Below are positions 9,222 to 18,561 of a DNA stretch of 62,295 nucleotides, piece by piece. Position 1 is the first letter of the stretch, and each line of letters opens with the position of its first letter. The stretch is from Flavobacterium sp. UMI-01 (GTDB lineage Bacteria > Bacteroidota > Bacteroidia > Flavobacteriales > Flavobacteriaceae). The translations under genes and the position numbers were made by a program. The notes under the pieces are model-generated. The model was given only the letters and a program-made list of their open reading frames with translations. It did not search any database and had not been told where the DNA came from. Where the stretch lies: NCBI RefSeq assembly GCF_019656315.1, contig NZ_BPLU01000020.1:1-62295 (forward strand), read 5' to 3'.

Positions 9222-10409
9222 TTAAGGGTTACGTTTTAAAATTTCGGCTTTGTTGTTGGGTTTGAAGGAAGCTCCAGCACAACGCATTACTGCATCGAAG
9301 CCGTAACGATTTTTCATTTTATCCATTGCTGCATAAAGTGCTAACATTTCTTCGGTATCTTCAAAAAGATTGATTTGGTATGTTCCTCTTACTAATCCAC
9401 TAAAACGAATTCCGATTAATCGTAGTCGCATACGGCGTTGGAATAGTTTTTCAAATAGCTCTAATACGACTTTGTTTAAAATATGATCAGCTGAGGTATA
9501 GGCAATTTTGGATTGTTTGGTTTCAGTATCAAAATTGGCGTATCGGATTTTGACTACTACGGTTGACGTTAGCCATTGTTCTTTACGAAGTTGGAATGCT
9601 AACTTTTCAACCATACCTATGAGTATGGTTTTGAGTTTCACTATATCAATTGTGTCTTGAGCAAAGGTATGTTCTGTTGCGATGGACTTTCTTTCGGTAT
9701 AGGGTTCTACAGGAGTATTATCAATCCCATTGGCTTTTTTCCAAATTTCGAGACCGTTTTTCCCTATCATTTGTTGTAGCACCTCAGCAGGCATTTCGGA
9801 TAACGTTTGTATGGTTCGAATCCCTATTCTTGACAAGGTTTGAAAGGTTACATTACCCACCATTGGGATTTTTTGTATGGATAAGGGATTTAAGAATGGT
9901 TTTACAAGGTGTTCAGGGATTTCTAAATTTTGTTTTTGCTTTCCTTCTCCCGTTCCAATTTTTGAAACCGTTTTATTAACTGATAAAGCAAAAGTTAGAG
10001 GTAAACCTGTTTCATTGGTAATTTTTTTGGCGAGTTCATCTGTCCATTTGTAGCATCCATAAAATTTATCCATTCCTGTAATATCTAGATAAAATTCATC
10101 AATACTGGCTTTCTCCACTACGGGTGCTTTTTCTTGGATTATTTCAGTAATGGTATGAGAAAATTTAGAATATAGTTCCATATCACCTTTGAGTACTTTG
10201 GCTTGTGGGCAAAGTTTTAAAGCCATATTTATAGGCATGGCAGAACGCACTCCAAAATGTCGAGCTTCATACGAACAAGAAGCCACAACACCTCGGTCAC
10301 CGCCTCCAATTATAAGTGGTATTCCTTCTAACTGTGAGTTGGTTAGCCTTTCGCAGGAGACGAAAAAAGTATTCATGTCCAGATGTACAATTGCCCTTTT
10401 CATAATCAT
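9222..10409 (-). CDS. dinB: DNA polymerase IV, Y-family (DinB/UmuC type)
   Basis: DinB carries out translesion DNA synthesis. The 395-residue product has the Y-family palm motifs: IVHLDMNTFFVSCE with the first catalytic Asp, YEARHFGVRSAMP, and SIDEFYLDIT with the Asp-Glu pair. A helix-hairpin-helix thumb (IPMVGNVTFQTLSRIGI) and a little-finger domain follow. The ATG at 10409 or the in-frame ATG six bases on are both possible. It is divergent from the XRE-S24 regulator, with its -7 element overlapping a candidate operator half, so damage-dependent derepression is likely. Confidence 0.95.
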   Translation of the reverse strand: MIMKRAIVHLDMNTFFVSCERLTNSQLEGIPLIIGGGDRGVVASCSYEARHFGVRSAMPINMALKLCPQAKVLKGDMELYSKFSHTITEIIQEKAPVVEKASIDEFYLDITGMDKFYGCYKWTDELAKKITNETGLPLTFALSVNKTVSKIGTGEGKQKQNLEIPEHLVKPFLNPLSIQKIPMVGNVTFQTLSRIGIRTIQTLSEMPAEVLQQMIGKNGLEIWKKANGIDNTPVEPYTERKSIATEHTFAQDTIDIVKLKTILIGMVEKLAFQLRKEQWLTSTVVVKIRYANFDTETKQSKIAYTSADHILNKVVLELFEKLFQRRMRLRLIGIRFSGLVRGTYQINLFEDTEEMLALYAAMDKMKNRYGFDAVMRCAGASFKPNNKAEILKRNP

Positions 10410-10418
10410 TTCTTTAGT

Positions 10419-10478
10419 GTTACAAAATTAGTACAGATAATAACATTTTTTAATATATTTGTAGTTACAAATTGTAAC
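10419..10478. promoter_or_regulatory. Divergent dinB / S24-regulator promoters with palindromic operator
   Basis: GTTACAA-A-TTGTAAC at 10464-10478 is a perfect palindrome with 7-bp arms. It lies 3 bp after a TATATTTG -7 element (10454-10461) that would drive the regulator. A second half-site, GTTACAA at 10419-10425, overlaps a minus-strand TAATTTTG -7 element (10423-10430) that would drive dinB. The arrangement fits repression of both promoters by the adjacent S24 regulator; binding itself is inferred. Confidence 0.72.
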
Positions 10479-10487
10479 AAAATCACT

Positions 10488-11255
10488 ATGTCCTTATTTT
10501 CAGACAATATCAGAGCCTTGCGTATAAGGCATAAAATTTCCCAAGAGAAATTAGCTGAGCAGTTGCAAATCACTAGAGGTAGGTACGTTAAGTATGAAGA
10601 TGGTACTTCGGAAGCACCTTATGAGATTTTGAAAAAAATTGCCTTATATTTTAAGATTAGCATTGACTTATTGCTTTCCATTGACATACGGAAAATTGAA
10701 CTTGATGCTTTAGTGAAACTTGAAAACAACCGCCTTTTATTACCCATTCAAATAGATCATTATGGAGAAAATGTGATTGAAATAGTGACCGAAAAAGCCA
10801 AGGCAGGTTATTTGAGTGGATATGCTGATCCCGAATACATTGAAAGTTTGCAACAGATTTCGTTACCGTTTTTAGGTTCTGGAAAATATAGGGGGTTTCC
10901 AGTTGAGGGTGATTCAATGCCTCCACACGAAAATGGTTCTATTATTGTGGGTCGCTATGTAGAAAATTTAGGCGAAGTTATTGATGGTAAAACTTATATT
11001 TTGATAACTGTGAATCATGGTATGGTCTATAAACGTCTGAATAAAAATAAAAAGAATGCTTTGGTATTAGCATCGGATAATTCCTTTTATCCCAATTTTG
11101 AGGTTAAGTATTCTGAAATACTTGAAATTTGGGAATACAAATGTAATATCGGGCGCACTGATGCTAAACAAGTTGTAACCGAATTAGATGGTATAAAAGA
11201 CCTATTGTTAGAATTAAAAAGAGAGATTTCTGAAATGAAATCCATTCATAGTTAA
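10488..11255 (+). CDS. XRE-family repressor with S24 autoprotease domain (LexA/UmuD-like)
   Basis: I choose the ATG at 10488 rather than an upstream one inside dinB, since it follows the operator and begins the HTH directly. The 255-residue protein has an N-terminal XRE helix-turn-helix (about 5-60), a linker with the Ala106-Gly107 cleavage-type site in KAKAGYLSGY, and an S24 domain with Ser143 in GDSMPP and Lys182 in VYKRL as the catalytic dyad. Such proteins self-cleave in RecA-dependent or similar stress. It is placed to control itself and dinB, and possibly dnaE and the exonuclease. Confidence 0.88.
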   Translation: MSLFSDNIRALRIRHKISQEKLAEQLQITRGRYVKYEDGTSEAPYEILKKIALYFKISIDLLLSIDIRKIELDALVKLENNRLLLPIQIDHYGENVIEIVTEKAKAGYLSGYADPEYIESLQQISLPFLGSGKYRGFPVEGDSMPPHENGSIIVGRYVENLGEVIDGKTYILITVNHGMVYKRLNKNKKNALVLASDNSFYPNFEVKYSEILEIWEYKCNIGRTDAKQVVTELDGIKDLLLELKREISEMKSIHS

Positions 11256-11376
11256 ATTTGAAAAGGTACTTTAAAATTAAAAATATTAAAATTTTATTCA
11301 AAATTATATAATCACCACTTTTAGTTTCTTAATTACATTTACAACCTCAATTATAAATGTTAAAAAGAATATAATT

Positions 11377-11820
11377 ATGGAATTATATACATTCATGAGT
11401 CTTCTATTAGCATCATTTATAGGGACATTAGTAATGACTTTGTTTAGTTATTTACTTTCTGATGGATTTAAAGAATTATATAAGGAACCTGTCTTGTTGA
11501 CGTATTTTATACATAAATTAAATTTATCCCTTCGTCCGTTTTCATTAACAATATTAGCATGGTTGCTCCACTTATTAATTGGCTTTGTTTTTGTTTTGGC
11601 TTATCATTTTTTTTGGCATAACAACCTCTTAGAATTGAATTTGTTAAATAGTTTGTTACTAGGAGCCATAAGTGGTTTCATTGGTATATTAGGATGGACA
11701 TTTATTTTTAATTTTACCAACTATGAGCCAAAAATTGACTTTTATGGCTATTTTTTTCAACTTTTTTTTGCTCATATTATTTTTGGTTTGTCCGCTTTTC
11801 TGGTATATATATACTTATAA
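11377..11820 (+). CDS. Small integral membrane protein
   Basis: The 147-residue product has four likely membrane helices (about residues 5-27, 56-80, 88-112 and 122-146) and few charged residues apart from the 30-45 loop. I do not recognise the family. It lies 120 bp downstream of the S24 gene on the same strand and could be in its transcript, but the gap also allows a separate promoter. Confidence 0.65.
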   Translation: MELYTFMSLLLASFIGTLVMTLFSYLLSDGFKELYKEPVLLTYFIHKLNLSLRPFSLTILAWLLHLLIGFVFVLAYHFFWHNNLLELNLLNSLLLGAISGFIGILGWTFIFNFTNYEPKIDFYGYFFQLFFAHIIFGLSAFLVYIYL

Positions 11821-12142
11821 AATATTATTTGACATTGCTAAAAATTTAATAAAAAAACGAATTTTGTTTTGATATTCCCTTGAGTTAATGCCATTAATTT
11901 AATTTTTGTTACGAAGAATCTAAACGTTATTATTTGAGTTAGTTTCTCTTAATTATTAAAAATTAAGCCTAACAAAATTTCTGTTAAATGTTAGTTCTAA
12001 TTTTTTTTGCTTGTTGAAGGATTTAAATAATGTTTTAATTATACGTTATAACATTAACCTTTCCCTCTTTTTTATACCTATAAATTTAAAAGACCGTCTA
12101 AAAAATTAGACGGTCTTTATTTTCATTTATCAAAAGAACTAT
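11821..12142. other. Intergenic stretch with terminator
   Basis: No gene is visible in these 322 AT-rich bases. The only clear element is the hairpin at 12088-12118 between the convergent membrane-protein and glycine-zipper genes. Confidence 0.6.
12088..12118. terminator. Rho-independent terminator
   Basis: AAAGACCGTCT at 12088-12098 pairs perfectly with AGACGGTCTTT at 12108-12118, with a 9-nt loop and A/T-rich flanks on both sides. It can end both convergent transcripts. Confidence 0.85.
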
Positions 12143-12685
12143 CTATCGATAAATTTCTTTTCCTTGGTTTGTTCTCCAATCGTTTTCAAAATATTCGGCG
12201 TCCTCCTCCGTACGTGGATACACTCCCATTACCACATTACCCTCTTTAATACCAGACTCATAAATTTTAGCTCTCTCCTCAGGAATACCTGAACCTACTA
12301 AAGCTCCAATTATACCTCCTGTAATTCCACCCGCTCCTGCACCTGCTAAACCAGCGGCTAAAGGTCCTGCTACAATGATTCCTAACCCAGGAATAAGTAC
12401 ACTTGTTCCTAATGCAGCTATTACTCCCACTATAGCGCCAATTGTACCACCAATTGCTGAACCAGCCCCTGCTCCTTCAGCTGCTTTATTTCCTAACTCA
12501 GAATTATCATCTGTATTGGAATAATCTCTTTCCTTGGTTTCATCTGACATTAATACATTAATTTCATCACTAGTGTAACCTCTCTCAATTAAGTTGTTAT
12601 ACGCTCTTTCAGTATTTTCACGATTAGCAAACATACCTGTCAACATCGGACGATTGTTTTGGTCTCTGTTATTTGAATTTTCCAT
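12143..12685 (-). CDS. General-stress-type protein with glycine-zipper domain
   Basis: The 180-residue protein has an N-terminal segment of the YflT/GSP17M stress type (GMFANRENTERAYNNLIERGYTSDEINVLMSD). A long Gly/Ala-rich stretch from about 70 to 135 follows, with repeated GxxxG spacing that could pack into membranes. A C-terminal tail (YESGIKEGNVVMGVYPR) completes it. No signal peptide is seen. Proteins like this are often stress-induced in soil and plant-associated bacteria. A clean TAnnTTTG promoter lies upstream and a terminator downstream, so it is monocistronic. Confidence 0.8.
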   Translation of the reverse strand: MENSNNRDQNNRPMLTGMFANRENTERAYNNLIERGYTSDEINVLMSDETKERDYSNTDDNSELGNKAAEGAGAGSAIGGTIGAIVGVIAALGTSVLIPGLGIIVAGPLAAGLAGAGAGGITGGIIGALVGSGIPEERAKIYESGIKEGNVVMGVYPRTEEDAEYFENDWRTNQGKEIYR

Positions 12686-12722
12686 TTTTTTAAATTTTAA
12701 TTATTAAATTATTTAACTATTA

Positions 12723-12749
12723 CAAATCTATATTAGATTCATTAGCAAA
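12723..12749 (-). promoter_or_regulatory. Bacteroidota-type promoter of the glycine-zipper gene
   Basis: Read on the minus strand, TAGATTTG (12723-12730) is an exact match to the TAnnTTTG -7 consensus. A TTTG -33-like element is at 12746-12749, with a somewhat short spacer of 15 bp. The start codon is about 37 bp downstream. Confidence 0.6.
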
Positions 12750-12895
12750 CACTTACAATATTCAGCAGAAAGTTTATAACATTCGGGTATAATCCATTTT
12801 GGTGTAGTTACATTTGAATTCTAATAACCTATAAAATTGTTCAACATCATTTTATTTATTAAACAAATTTTTGCTATTCTCGCAAACTATTAACT

Positions 12896-13417
12896 TTATT
12901 CATGCGAATTTGATGTACGGCTGACATTATTTTTTTCTTGGTCAATAAGTACTTCGGTAATAATACATGCAGTTTCATCAATGGTCTCTTTAATAATTTG
13001 TTCTTGGGTTCCTTTAAATTCTATACGTCTAGCTATATGTCTATGAGGGAAAATGATATGAATAAATATTGTTCCCACAGGCTTTTCCGAGTTTTCGCTT
13101 CCACCAGGTGTTGCTAGACCTGTTACTGCCACACATATATCCGTTAGTCCTAAACTATAAAAATTTACAGCCATTGCCTGAGTAACTTCAGCAGATTCTG
13201 GGGTGAAAGTTTCAATTAAGTCTTTAGGAATTTGTAACAAATTTAATTTCATGCATACATCATAACAAACTATACCACCCAATAATATTTCTCCTGATCG
13301 CTGAACAGTTGAGAATTCAAAAGCCATTTTACCCGCCGATACACTTTCAACAAATGCTATCTTCCACTTTTTTTTAATTAAAATATTTGCACAGTCTATA
13401 ACCTGTTTAGAAGCCAT
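12896..13417 (-). CDS. CinA C-terminal domain protein (nicotinamide-nucleotide amidase-like)
   Basis: The 173-residue protein is a stand-alone CinA-C/PncC domain, which deamidates NMN in pyridine-nucleotide salvage. It shows the family patterns FVESVSAGKMAFEF (usual form AESCTGG), GGIVCYD, ESAEVTQAMA, VAVTGLATPGGS and KPVGTIFI. The first motif is divergent, with Val-Ser for Cys-Thr, so activity is uncertain although the Ser after Glu is kept. The neighbouring stress genes suggest a stress-regulon paralog separate from full-length CinA. Confidence 0.85.
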   Translation of the reverse strand: MASKQVIDCANILIKKKWKIAFVESVSAGKMAFEFSTVQRSGEILLGGIVCYDVCMKLNLLQIPKDLIETFTPESAEVTQAMAVNFYSLGLTDICVAVTGLATPGGSENSEKPVGTIFIHIIFPHRHIARRIEFKGTQEQIIKETIDETACIITEVLIDQEKNNVSRTSNSHE

Positions 13418-13493
13418 TTTAAACTTTTTTATTGATTAACATTCCAATTTTGTGAAGTACTTATTGATTGGGTACCTATTTATGGTAAAAAAA

Positions 13494-13524
13494 AAGCCTG
13501 CAATAATAAATGTATTGCAGGCTT
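13494..13524. terminator. Rho-independent terminator
   Basis: AAGCCTGCAATA (13494-13505) pairs perfectly with TATTGCAGGCTT (13513-13524), loop 7 nt. On the minus strand it is followed by a run of T residues (the A-run at 13485-13495), and so terminates the DUF892 gene. Confidence 0.88.
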
Positions 13525-13540
13525 AGCTTTTATTGAAGTA

Positions 13541-14161
13541 TTATTTTTTTTCATCTTCATCTTTATCTTCATCTTCATCTTCTTTTTCTTTTTCAGAATC
13601 TGCAGCATCAAAGTTTATTGAGTTATAAGCGGCTTCAGTTAATATACTATCGGCATCTTTTTCCTCCGCTAATGTTTCTTCAAGCAATTTTACAGCTTTA
13701 GTTTCTTCCAATGTTTTAGCGAATGCTACTAGAGTACCGTATGATGCAATTTCATAATGTTCTATTTTTTGTGAAGCCGCTATGATACCAGCATCTCGAA
13801 CCGCACCATGTTCGGTTTCTTTAAGAATATCTTTACCTTCTGTAATTAATCCATCCATGGCATCGCACTTTTTAGCAACAGCTTTTTCACCAATACTCTC
13901 AAAAACCTCTTCTACTCTGGTGACTTGATTTTTTGTAATTTCTAGATGGTCATTTATTGCATTAACTAAATTTTCATTAGAAGCATTTTTAGCCATTTTA
14001 GGAAGTGCTTTTACTAATGCTTTTTCCGCCCAGTAGATGTCTTTTAGAGCATCCACGAAAAGTTCTCTTAATCCTTCGGCAGCCGATTTTTTTGCTTTTA
14101 CAATTGTTTTTTTAGAACTTGTATTTGTTTTCTTGCTTTTATTCTTACTCTTTGTTTCCAT
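13541..14161 (-). CDS. DUF892 ferritin-like protein (YciE/YciF family)
   Basis: The 206-residue protein has a Lys-rich N-terminal tail (about 1-28), a ferritin-like four-helix DUF892 domain (LRELFVDALKDIYWAEKAL ... IEHYEIASYGTLVAFAK ... LLEETLAEEKDAD) and a very acidic Asp/Glu/Lys tail. The helices keep Glu and His residues expected for a di-iron site (EK, EH, E..K motifs). YciF-type proteins are general-stress proteins. The basic and acidic tails are additions to the usual domain length of about 165. It probably belongs to the same stress regulon as its neighbours. Confidence 0.9.
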   Translation of the reverse strand: METKSKNKSKKTNTSSKKTIVKAKKSAAEGLRELFVDALKDIYWAEKALVKALPKMAKNASNENLVNAINDHLEITKNQVTRVEEVFESIGEKAVAKKCDAMDGLITEGKDILKETEHGAVRDAGIIAASQKIEHYEIASYGTLVAFAKTLEETKAVKLLEETLAEEKDADSILTEAAYNSINFDAADSEKEKEDEDEDKDEDEKK

Positions 14162-14998
<837 letters not shown>

Positions 14999-15631
14999 CT
15001 AGCCAAGACAATTTTTGATTTCTGCCCATTCGGAATTAATTATGCTATAATAAACTGAATTACGGAAAACGCCATTCTCTCGTATTATATCATGGCGCAG
15101 AATACCCTCGAATTTACCTCCTATTTTTTCAATTGCTTTGCGAGAGCGTATGTTATTTTCATCCGTTTGAAGTTGTACTCTATTGGCTTTTAAAGTTTCG
15201 AAGATATAGGTAAGTATTAATTTTTTACATTCCTTGTTTGCATTCGTATTCCAATAGTTGGGATGTATCCATGACCAACCAATTTCTAGTTTTTTATGTT
15301 CTGGTTGAATATTTAAAAAACGGGTACTTCCTATAATTTTATTATCTTTTTTAGTCTTAATTACAAAAGGATATTGGTTACCCTCTTTTCTTTCAATCAT
15401 TGCAGTATTCCAGCTTTGCAGCAGTTTTTCGGAATTACTGCCATCGACTATATAAAATTCCCAAATGCGCTTGTCTTTGGAAATTTCTAGTAAATCCTTG
15501 AAGTGTTCCATTTCTAAAGGTAGTAAGCAATAGTTATCACTTTCTAATGTTAACGGATGTTCAATCCAATTGCCTTCTGCTTTTGTTGGAATTTCTTTGT
15601 TTTGTTGCTGTGGATTTGATGAAAAGTTCAT
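14999..15631 (-). CDS. GNAT-family N-acetyltransferase (RimJ/RimL type)
   Basis: The 210-residue protein fits ribosomal-protein-alanine/RimJ-like acetyltransferases: LLPLEMEHFKDLLEIS at the start of the domain, IGSTRFLNIQPEHKKLEIGWSWIHPNYWNT as the beta4-beta5 region, then ANRVQLQTDENNIRSRKAIEKIGGKFEGILR. The classic acetyl-CoA loop is weak, as is common in this subgroup. The substrate is unknown. It is the last gene of a same-strand run down from 17.7 kb. Confidence 0.85.
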   Translation of the reverse strand: MNFSSNPQQQNKEIPTKAEGNWIEHPLTLESDNYCLLPLEMEHFKDLLEISKDKRIWEFYIVDGSNSEKLLQSWNTAMIERKEGNQYPFVIKTKKDNKIIGSTRFLNIQPEHKKLEIGWSWIHPNYWNTNANKECKKLILTYIFETLKANRVQLQTDENNIRSRKAIEKIGGKFEGILRHDIIRENGVFRNSVYYSIINSEWAEIKNCLG

Positions 15632-15701
15632 TTTACTATAAGAAAAAGAATTTCTATGGATTATATCCTGGAGAGCTGCATCTTATTCATTAGCTATAAT
15701 T

Positions 15702-16238
15702 CTACCGCCAGTTCATTGTAGATTTAAGAAAAATAATATGAGCCAGATGATGATTACAATGCCAAGCATAAATTCCAATGTTCTCTTCGAGGCTAATTGT
15801 TTCGTTTGTTTCTGGATGTATAAAGGTTCTTTTGAGTTCTTCAATTGATAAACTTTGCAATAATAATGACCAACGAGCATGTAGTCCCTCTAAAATTAAA
15901 AGCGCAGGTTCTATGTCGATGTTTTTGCTGTCTATCAATTCCGCCCATCTATCTTCAAAATAGGGTTTGATTGTTGGATTGTCTTCGGTCAAAGCTAACT
16001 TGAATCTAATAAGGCTGTTCATGTGGCTATCTGCACAATGGTTTACGAGTTGTCTAATAGTCCAACCCCCTGGTCTGTAAACGGTGTCTAACTGAGCCTC
16101 TGAAAGCATTTTAATTTCTTTTTTTAGTCGCTCAGGGAACGCTTGAATATCTAAGATGTATTCCTCTACAATTTCCTTGGTTATATTAGTTGGTGCCGTA
16201 AATTTCCCTATAGGATATTTTAATTTTTCAATATTCAT
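15702..16238 (-). CDS. YfiT/BstA-like metal-dependent DinB-superfamily protein
   Basis: The 178-residue protein matches the YfiT type of four-helix DinB-superfamily enzymes (thiol S-transferases/hydrolases): LKYPIGKF at the N-terminus, YRPGGWTIRQLVNHCADSHMN with the first metal His, then IGIYAWHCNHHLAHI carrying the other His ligands. The metal triad therefore looks intact. Thiol-transferase activity is family inference. It is one of six DinB-superfamily genes in the window. Confidence 0.88.
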   Translation of the reverse strand: MNIEKLKYPIGKFTAPTNITKEIVEEYILDIQAFPERLKKEIKMLSEAQLDTVYRPGGWTIRQLVNHCADSHMNSLIRFKLALTEDNPTIKPYFEDRWAELIDSKNIDIEPALLILEGLHARWSLLLQSLSIEELKRTFIHPETNETISLEENIGIYAWHCNHHLAHIIFLKSTMNWR

Positions 16239-16292
16239 ATTCTTTAGTTTTGTGACAACTAATATAGTTAGTATTTATCCCACTTTCCTATT

Positions 16293-16658
16293 TTACTCTT
16301 CTATAATTGCGTAATTACAAAAAACTTTGGTGGCTTTACCTTCATTATTTAATTCAAATACCTCCAAGGCTTCTTTGTTATTCACAGAAGTGTAACTGAT
16401 GCATATTGTATTTATGCCAACAAAATACTTATGGAAATTAAAATGCAAATCAGGATATTTTAATAATCCTATTTTGAAATAATCTTTTAATTCCGCTCTA
16501 GAGCTTATTATTCCAGTGTCATTAAAATTTAGCATTTTAATAAAAGGAGAATGAAATTCTATCTCATTTGCATAATGAGACATGATGGTGTCAATATCAT
16601 TGCTATTCCATGATTTTATCCATTCTTCAGCAAATTGCTTAGCTACCCTATTTTCCAT
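16293..16658 (-). CDS. SnoaL/NTF2-like small protein
   Basis: The 121-residue product has the NTF2-like cone-fold pattern: FAEEWIKSWNSNDIDTIMSHYANEIEFHSP, then FKIGLLKYPDLHF and VCNYAIIEE-like last strands. Members are polyketide cyclases, isomerases or simple binding proteins; no catalytic set can be assigned. It starts 5 bp after the DinB-like gene upstream, so translation is probably coupled. Confidence 0.8.
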   Translation of the reverse strand: MENRVAKQFAEEWIKSWNSNDIDTIMSHYANEIEFHSPFIKMLNFNDTGIISSRAELKDYFKIGLLKYPDLHFNFHKYFVGINTICISYTSVNNKEALEVFELNNEGKATKVFCNYAIIEE

Positions 16659-16663
16659 TTTCT

Positions 16664-17188
16664 TTAAGTATTTAAAACATTTAAGTATCTTTTAAAAGGC
16701 CCTACCATATGATCGTATTGTTTGGCTAAAATACGTGATACCTGAATTAAATGACTTAAGTCATGTGTTGCCCAAGTAGCTAGTAATTGCTCCAAATTTA
16801 CTTTCCCAAGTGTAGGATGTAACCCTGTTTTATTAAAATCAGACGGCTGCAGATTTAACAATCTAATTTTAGTAATTGCTTTTTCTCTACGTTCCTGAAA
16901 TTCTGAAATGAGTTCTTCAAAGGTTTTTTCTTGTGCCAATTTAAAGTGAATTACCATATCAATTGGAACAAATGGCTGATTATTTCCCTTGTAAAGAATG
17001 ATGTTTATTCTGTCTAGCCAATTTGTTTTTTCACAAATAATAAGATGTGCCACAACTTCTTTGATAGACCACCTATCTTCATTTTCTTTAGTTGTAAGCA
17101 TATCTGTAGGAATTCCTACTACCATACTTTTAAGTACAGCAGGTGTATTCTCGAGTTGATTTAAAGTTTGGTTTAGTGAGAATTGCAT
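16664..17188 (-). CDS. DinB-superfamily protein
   Basis: The 174-residue four-helix protein has the WSIKEVVAHLIICEKTNWLDRI segment with the first metal His and LLATWATHDLSHLIQVSRILAKQY with the last ones. It is a clear paralog of the gene at 56016-56543, which shares the ATW..HDL.H......ILAKQY signature. The reaction is unknown. It overlaps the upstream acetyltransferase by 16 bp. Confidence 0.87.
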   Translation of the reverse strand: MQFSLNQTLNQLENTPAVLKSMVVGIPTDMLTTKENEDRWSIKEVVAHLIICEKTNWLDRINIILYKGNNQPFVPIDMVIHFKLAQEKTFEELISEFQERREKAITKIRLLNLQPSDFNKTGLHPTLGKVNLEQLLATWATHDLSHLIQVSRILAKQYDHMVGPFKRYLNVLNT

Positions 17189-17718
17189 GATTTCTTGTTA
17201 TTTAATGGTTTCATCATGTACACAGCATCAACGTATTGCCCTTGGACAATTAAGTCTTCTTTTATTATCCCTCCGATAATTTCGAAACCAAATTTTTCGT
17301 AATATTTCACTAGGCTGACTTTGCTTGTAATTGTTGTTGAAAGAATTAGTTGTTCCAAATTGTTAATTGCTTCAATCCTCTCTAGCAAACAATTTATTAG
17401 CTTTGTGGCTACACCATGATTTCTGTATTCGGGATGAACATATAAAGCATGTAAACTCGCTTTGTGAGAGGCTTTTGTTCGTTCCTCGCTTTTAAATTTA
17501 ACAAAACCTACTAATTCATTTGCGCTACTAAAAGCACCTAAAGTGAATTTTTCAGATTTATTACTATCATTCGAAATCTCCTGTTGGTAATCTAGTATTG
17601 ATTTGGTTGCTTCATCTTCTAAACTATCACAGAAAGCAAAAGGAGATTCTTGTAAAGCAAATTTACGTAAGTGCCTATATTCATCAGCATCAGTTTTTTC
17701 CAAAATTCTAATAGTCAT
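17173..17718 (-). CDS. GNAT-family N-acetyltransferase
   Basis: The 181-residue protein has a GNAT domain with LHALYVHPEYRNHGVATKLINCLLERI. The R-N-H-G-V-A-T stretch is the acetyl-CoA pyrophosphate loop (Q/RxxGxG/A). The C-terminal YYEKFGFEIIG is typical. Substrate unknown. It overlaps the DinB-like gene downstream by 16 bp, giving a four- to five-gene operon reaching down to 15 kb. Confidence 0.88.
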   Translation of the reverse strand: MTIRILEKTDADEYRHLRKFALQESPFAFCDSLEDEATKSILDYQQEISNDSNKSEKFTLGAFSSANELVGFVKFKSEERTKASHKASLHALYVHPEYRNHGVATKLINCLLERIEAINNLEQLILSTTITSKVSLVKYYEKFGFEIIGGIIKEDLIVQGQYVDAVYMMKPLNNKKSCNSH

Positions 17719-17860
17719 GACAGTATGGTATGTGGGACGTTATGCGTCTGTTTAAGAAAAAAATCCTCTTTTTGTCTAAATATATAAACGCCAATTTAAG
17801 TTAGAGTATAACTATTGACGATTCGTTTTTTATAGTATCTTACCCGTTGGGTACAAAGAA

Positions 17861-17884
17861 GTCTTCGACGGGCTCAGACTGACA
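17861..17884 (+). repeat. Dispersed repeat copy
   Basis: GTCTTCGAC-GG-GCTCAGACTGAC is a diverged copy of the family at 148-173, lying in the 253-bp spacer between an acetyltransferase and a PEBP gene. Confidence 0.6.
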
Positions 17885-17971
17885 TGTTAGGTATAAATAA
17901 CTTTAGATTTAAATTAAAATTACCATTTTTAAATTAATCTGAATAATTTCACCCACCGGGTTAGTATTTTA

Positions 17972-18514
17972 TTATTTCTTAAAGTAAAATACTAATGTGG
18001 CTTTTTCAATTAGATGCTGTTGTAACATAAAGCCAACTAAGGCTGGATTTGCGTTTTCATCTAATCCTAACTTATCTGTATTTAGAGCGTGAATTGTAAT
18101 TAGGTATTTATGAAACCCACTACCTTCTGGTGGACAAGGACCTCCGTATCCTTTCGTTTTAAAATCAGTCATACTTTGAATAACTGTTGAGGGTACTAGT
18201 TTTTGTGTTGGGTTACCAGCGTTAGCTTTCAACTCTACTAAGTTGGCGGGAATATCAAAAACAATCCAATGCCACCATCCACTACCCGTAGGGGCAGATT
18301 CGTCATACATTGTAATGGCAAAACTTTTTGTTCCTTTGGGTGCGTTTTCCCAGAATAATTGTGGTGAAATATTTTCACCTACACATCCAAAACCATTGAG
18401 CAATTGTTTATTGGTCGCTTGTCCTCCCAGCTCTTTACTTTTTAGTGTAAAAGTTTGGGCTGAAATACTCATTCCTAATAGGAGTATAACGATAAATAGA
18501 TAGTTATTTTTCAT
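17972..18514 (-). CDS. YbhB/YbcL-type PEBP family protein, secreted
   Basis: The 180-residue protein starts with a signal peptide (about 1-20, ending SAQ) and then a phosphatidylethanolamine-binding/Raf-kinase-inhibitor-like domain: SKELGGQ, NISPQLFWENAPKGTKSFAITMYD (with the D-P/D-E anion-site type motif), GWWHWIVFDIP, and YGGPCPPEGSGFHKYLI. The function in bacteria is unclear. It follows the AraC regulator on the same strand with a 47-bp gap and may be controlled by it. Confidence 0.9.
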   Translation of the reverse strand: MKNNYLFIVILLLGMSISAQTFTLKSKELGGQATNKQLLNGFGCVGENISPQLFWENAPKGTKSFAITMYDESAPTGSGWWHWIVFDIPANLVELKANAGNPTQKLVPSTVIQSMTDFKTKGYGGPCPPEGSGFHKYLITIHALNTDKLGLDENANPALVGFMLQQHLIEKATLVFYFKK

Positions 18515-18561
18515 GATTAAATGTTTTTATACAAAATTGAAAAAACACTACCATAACTACC

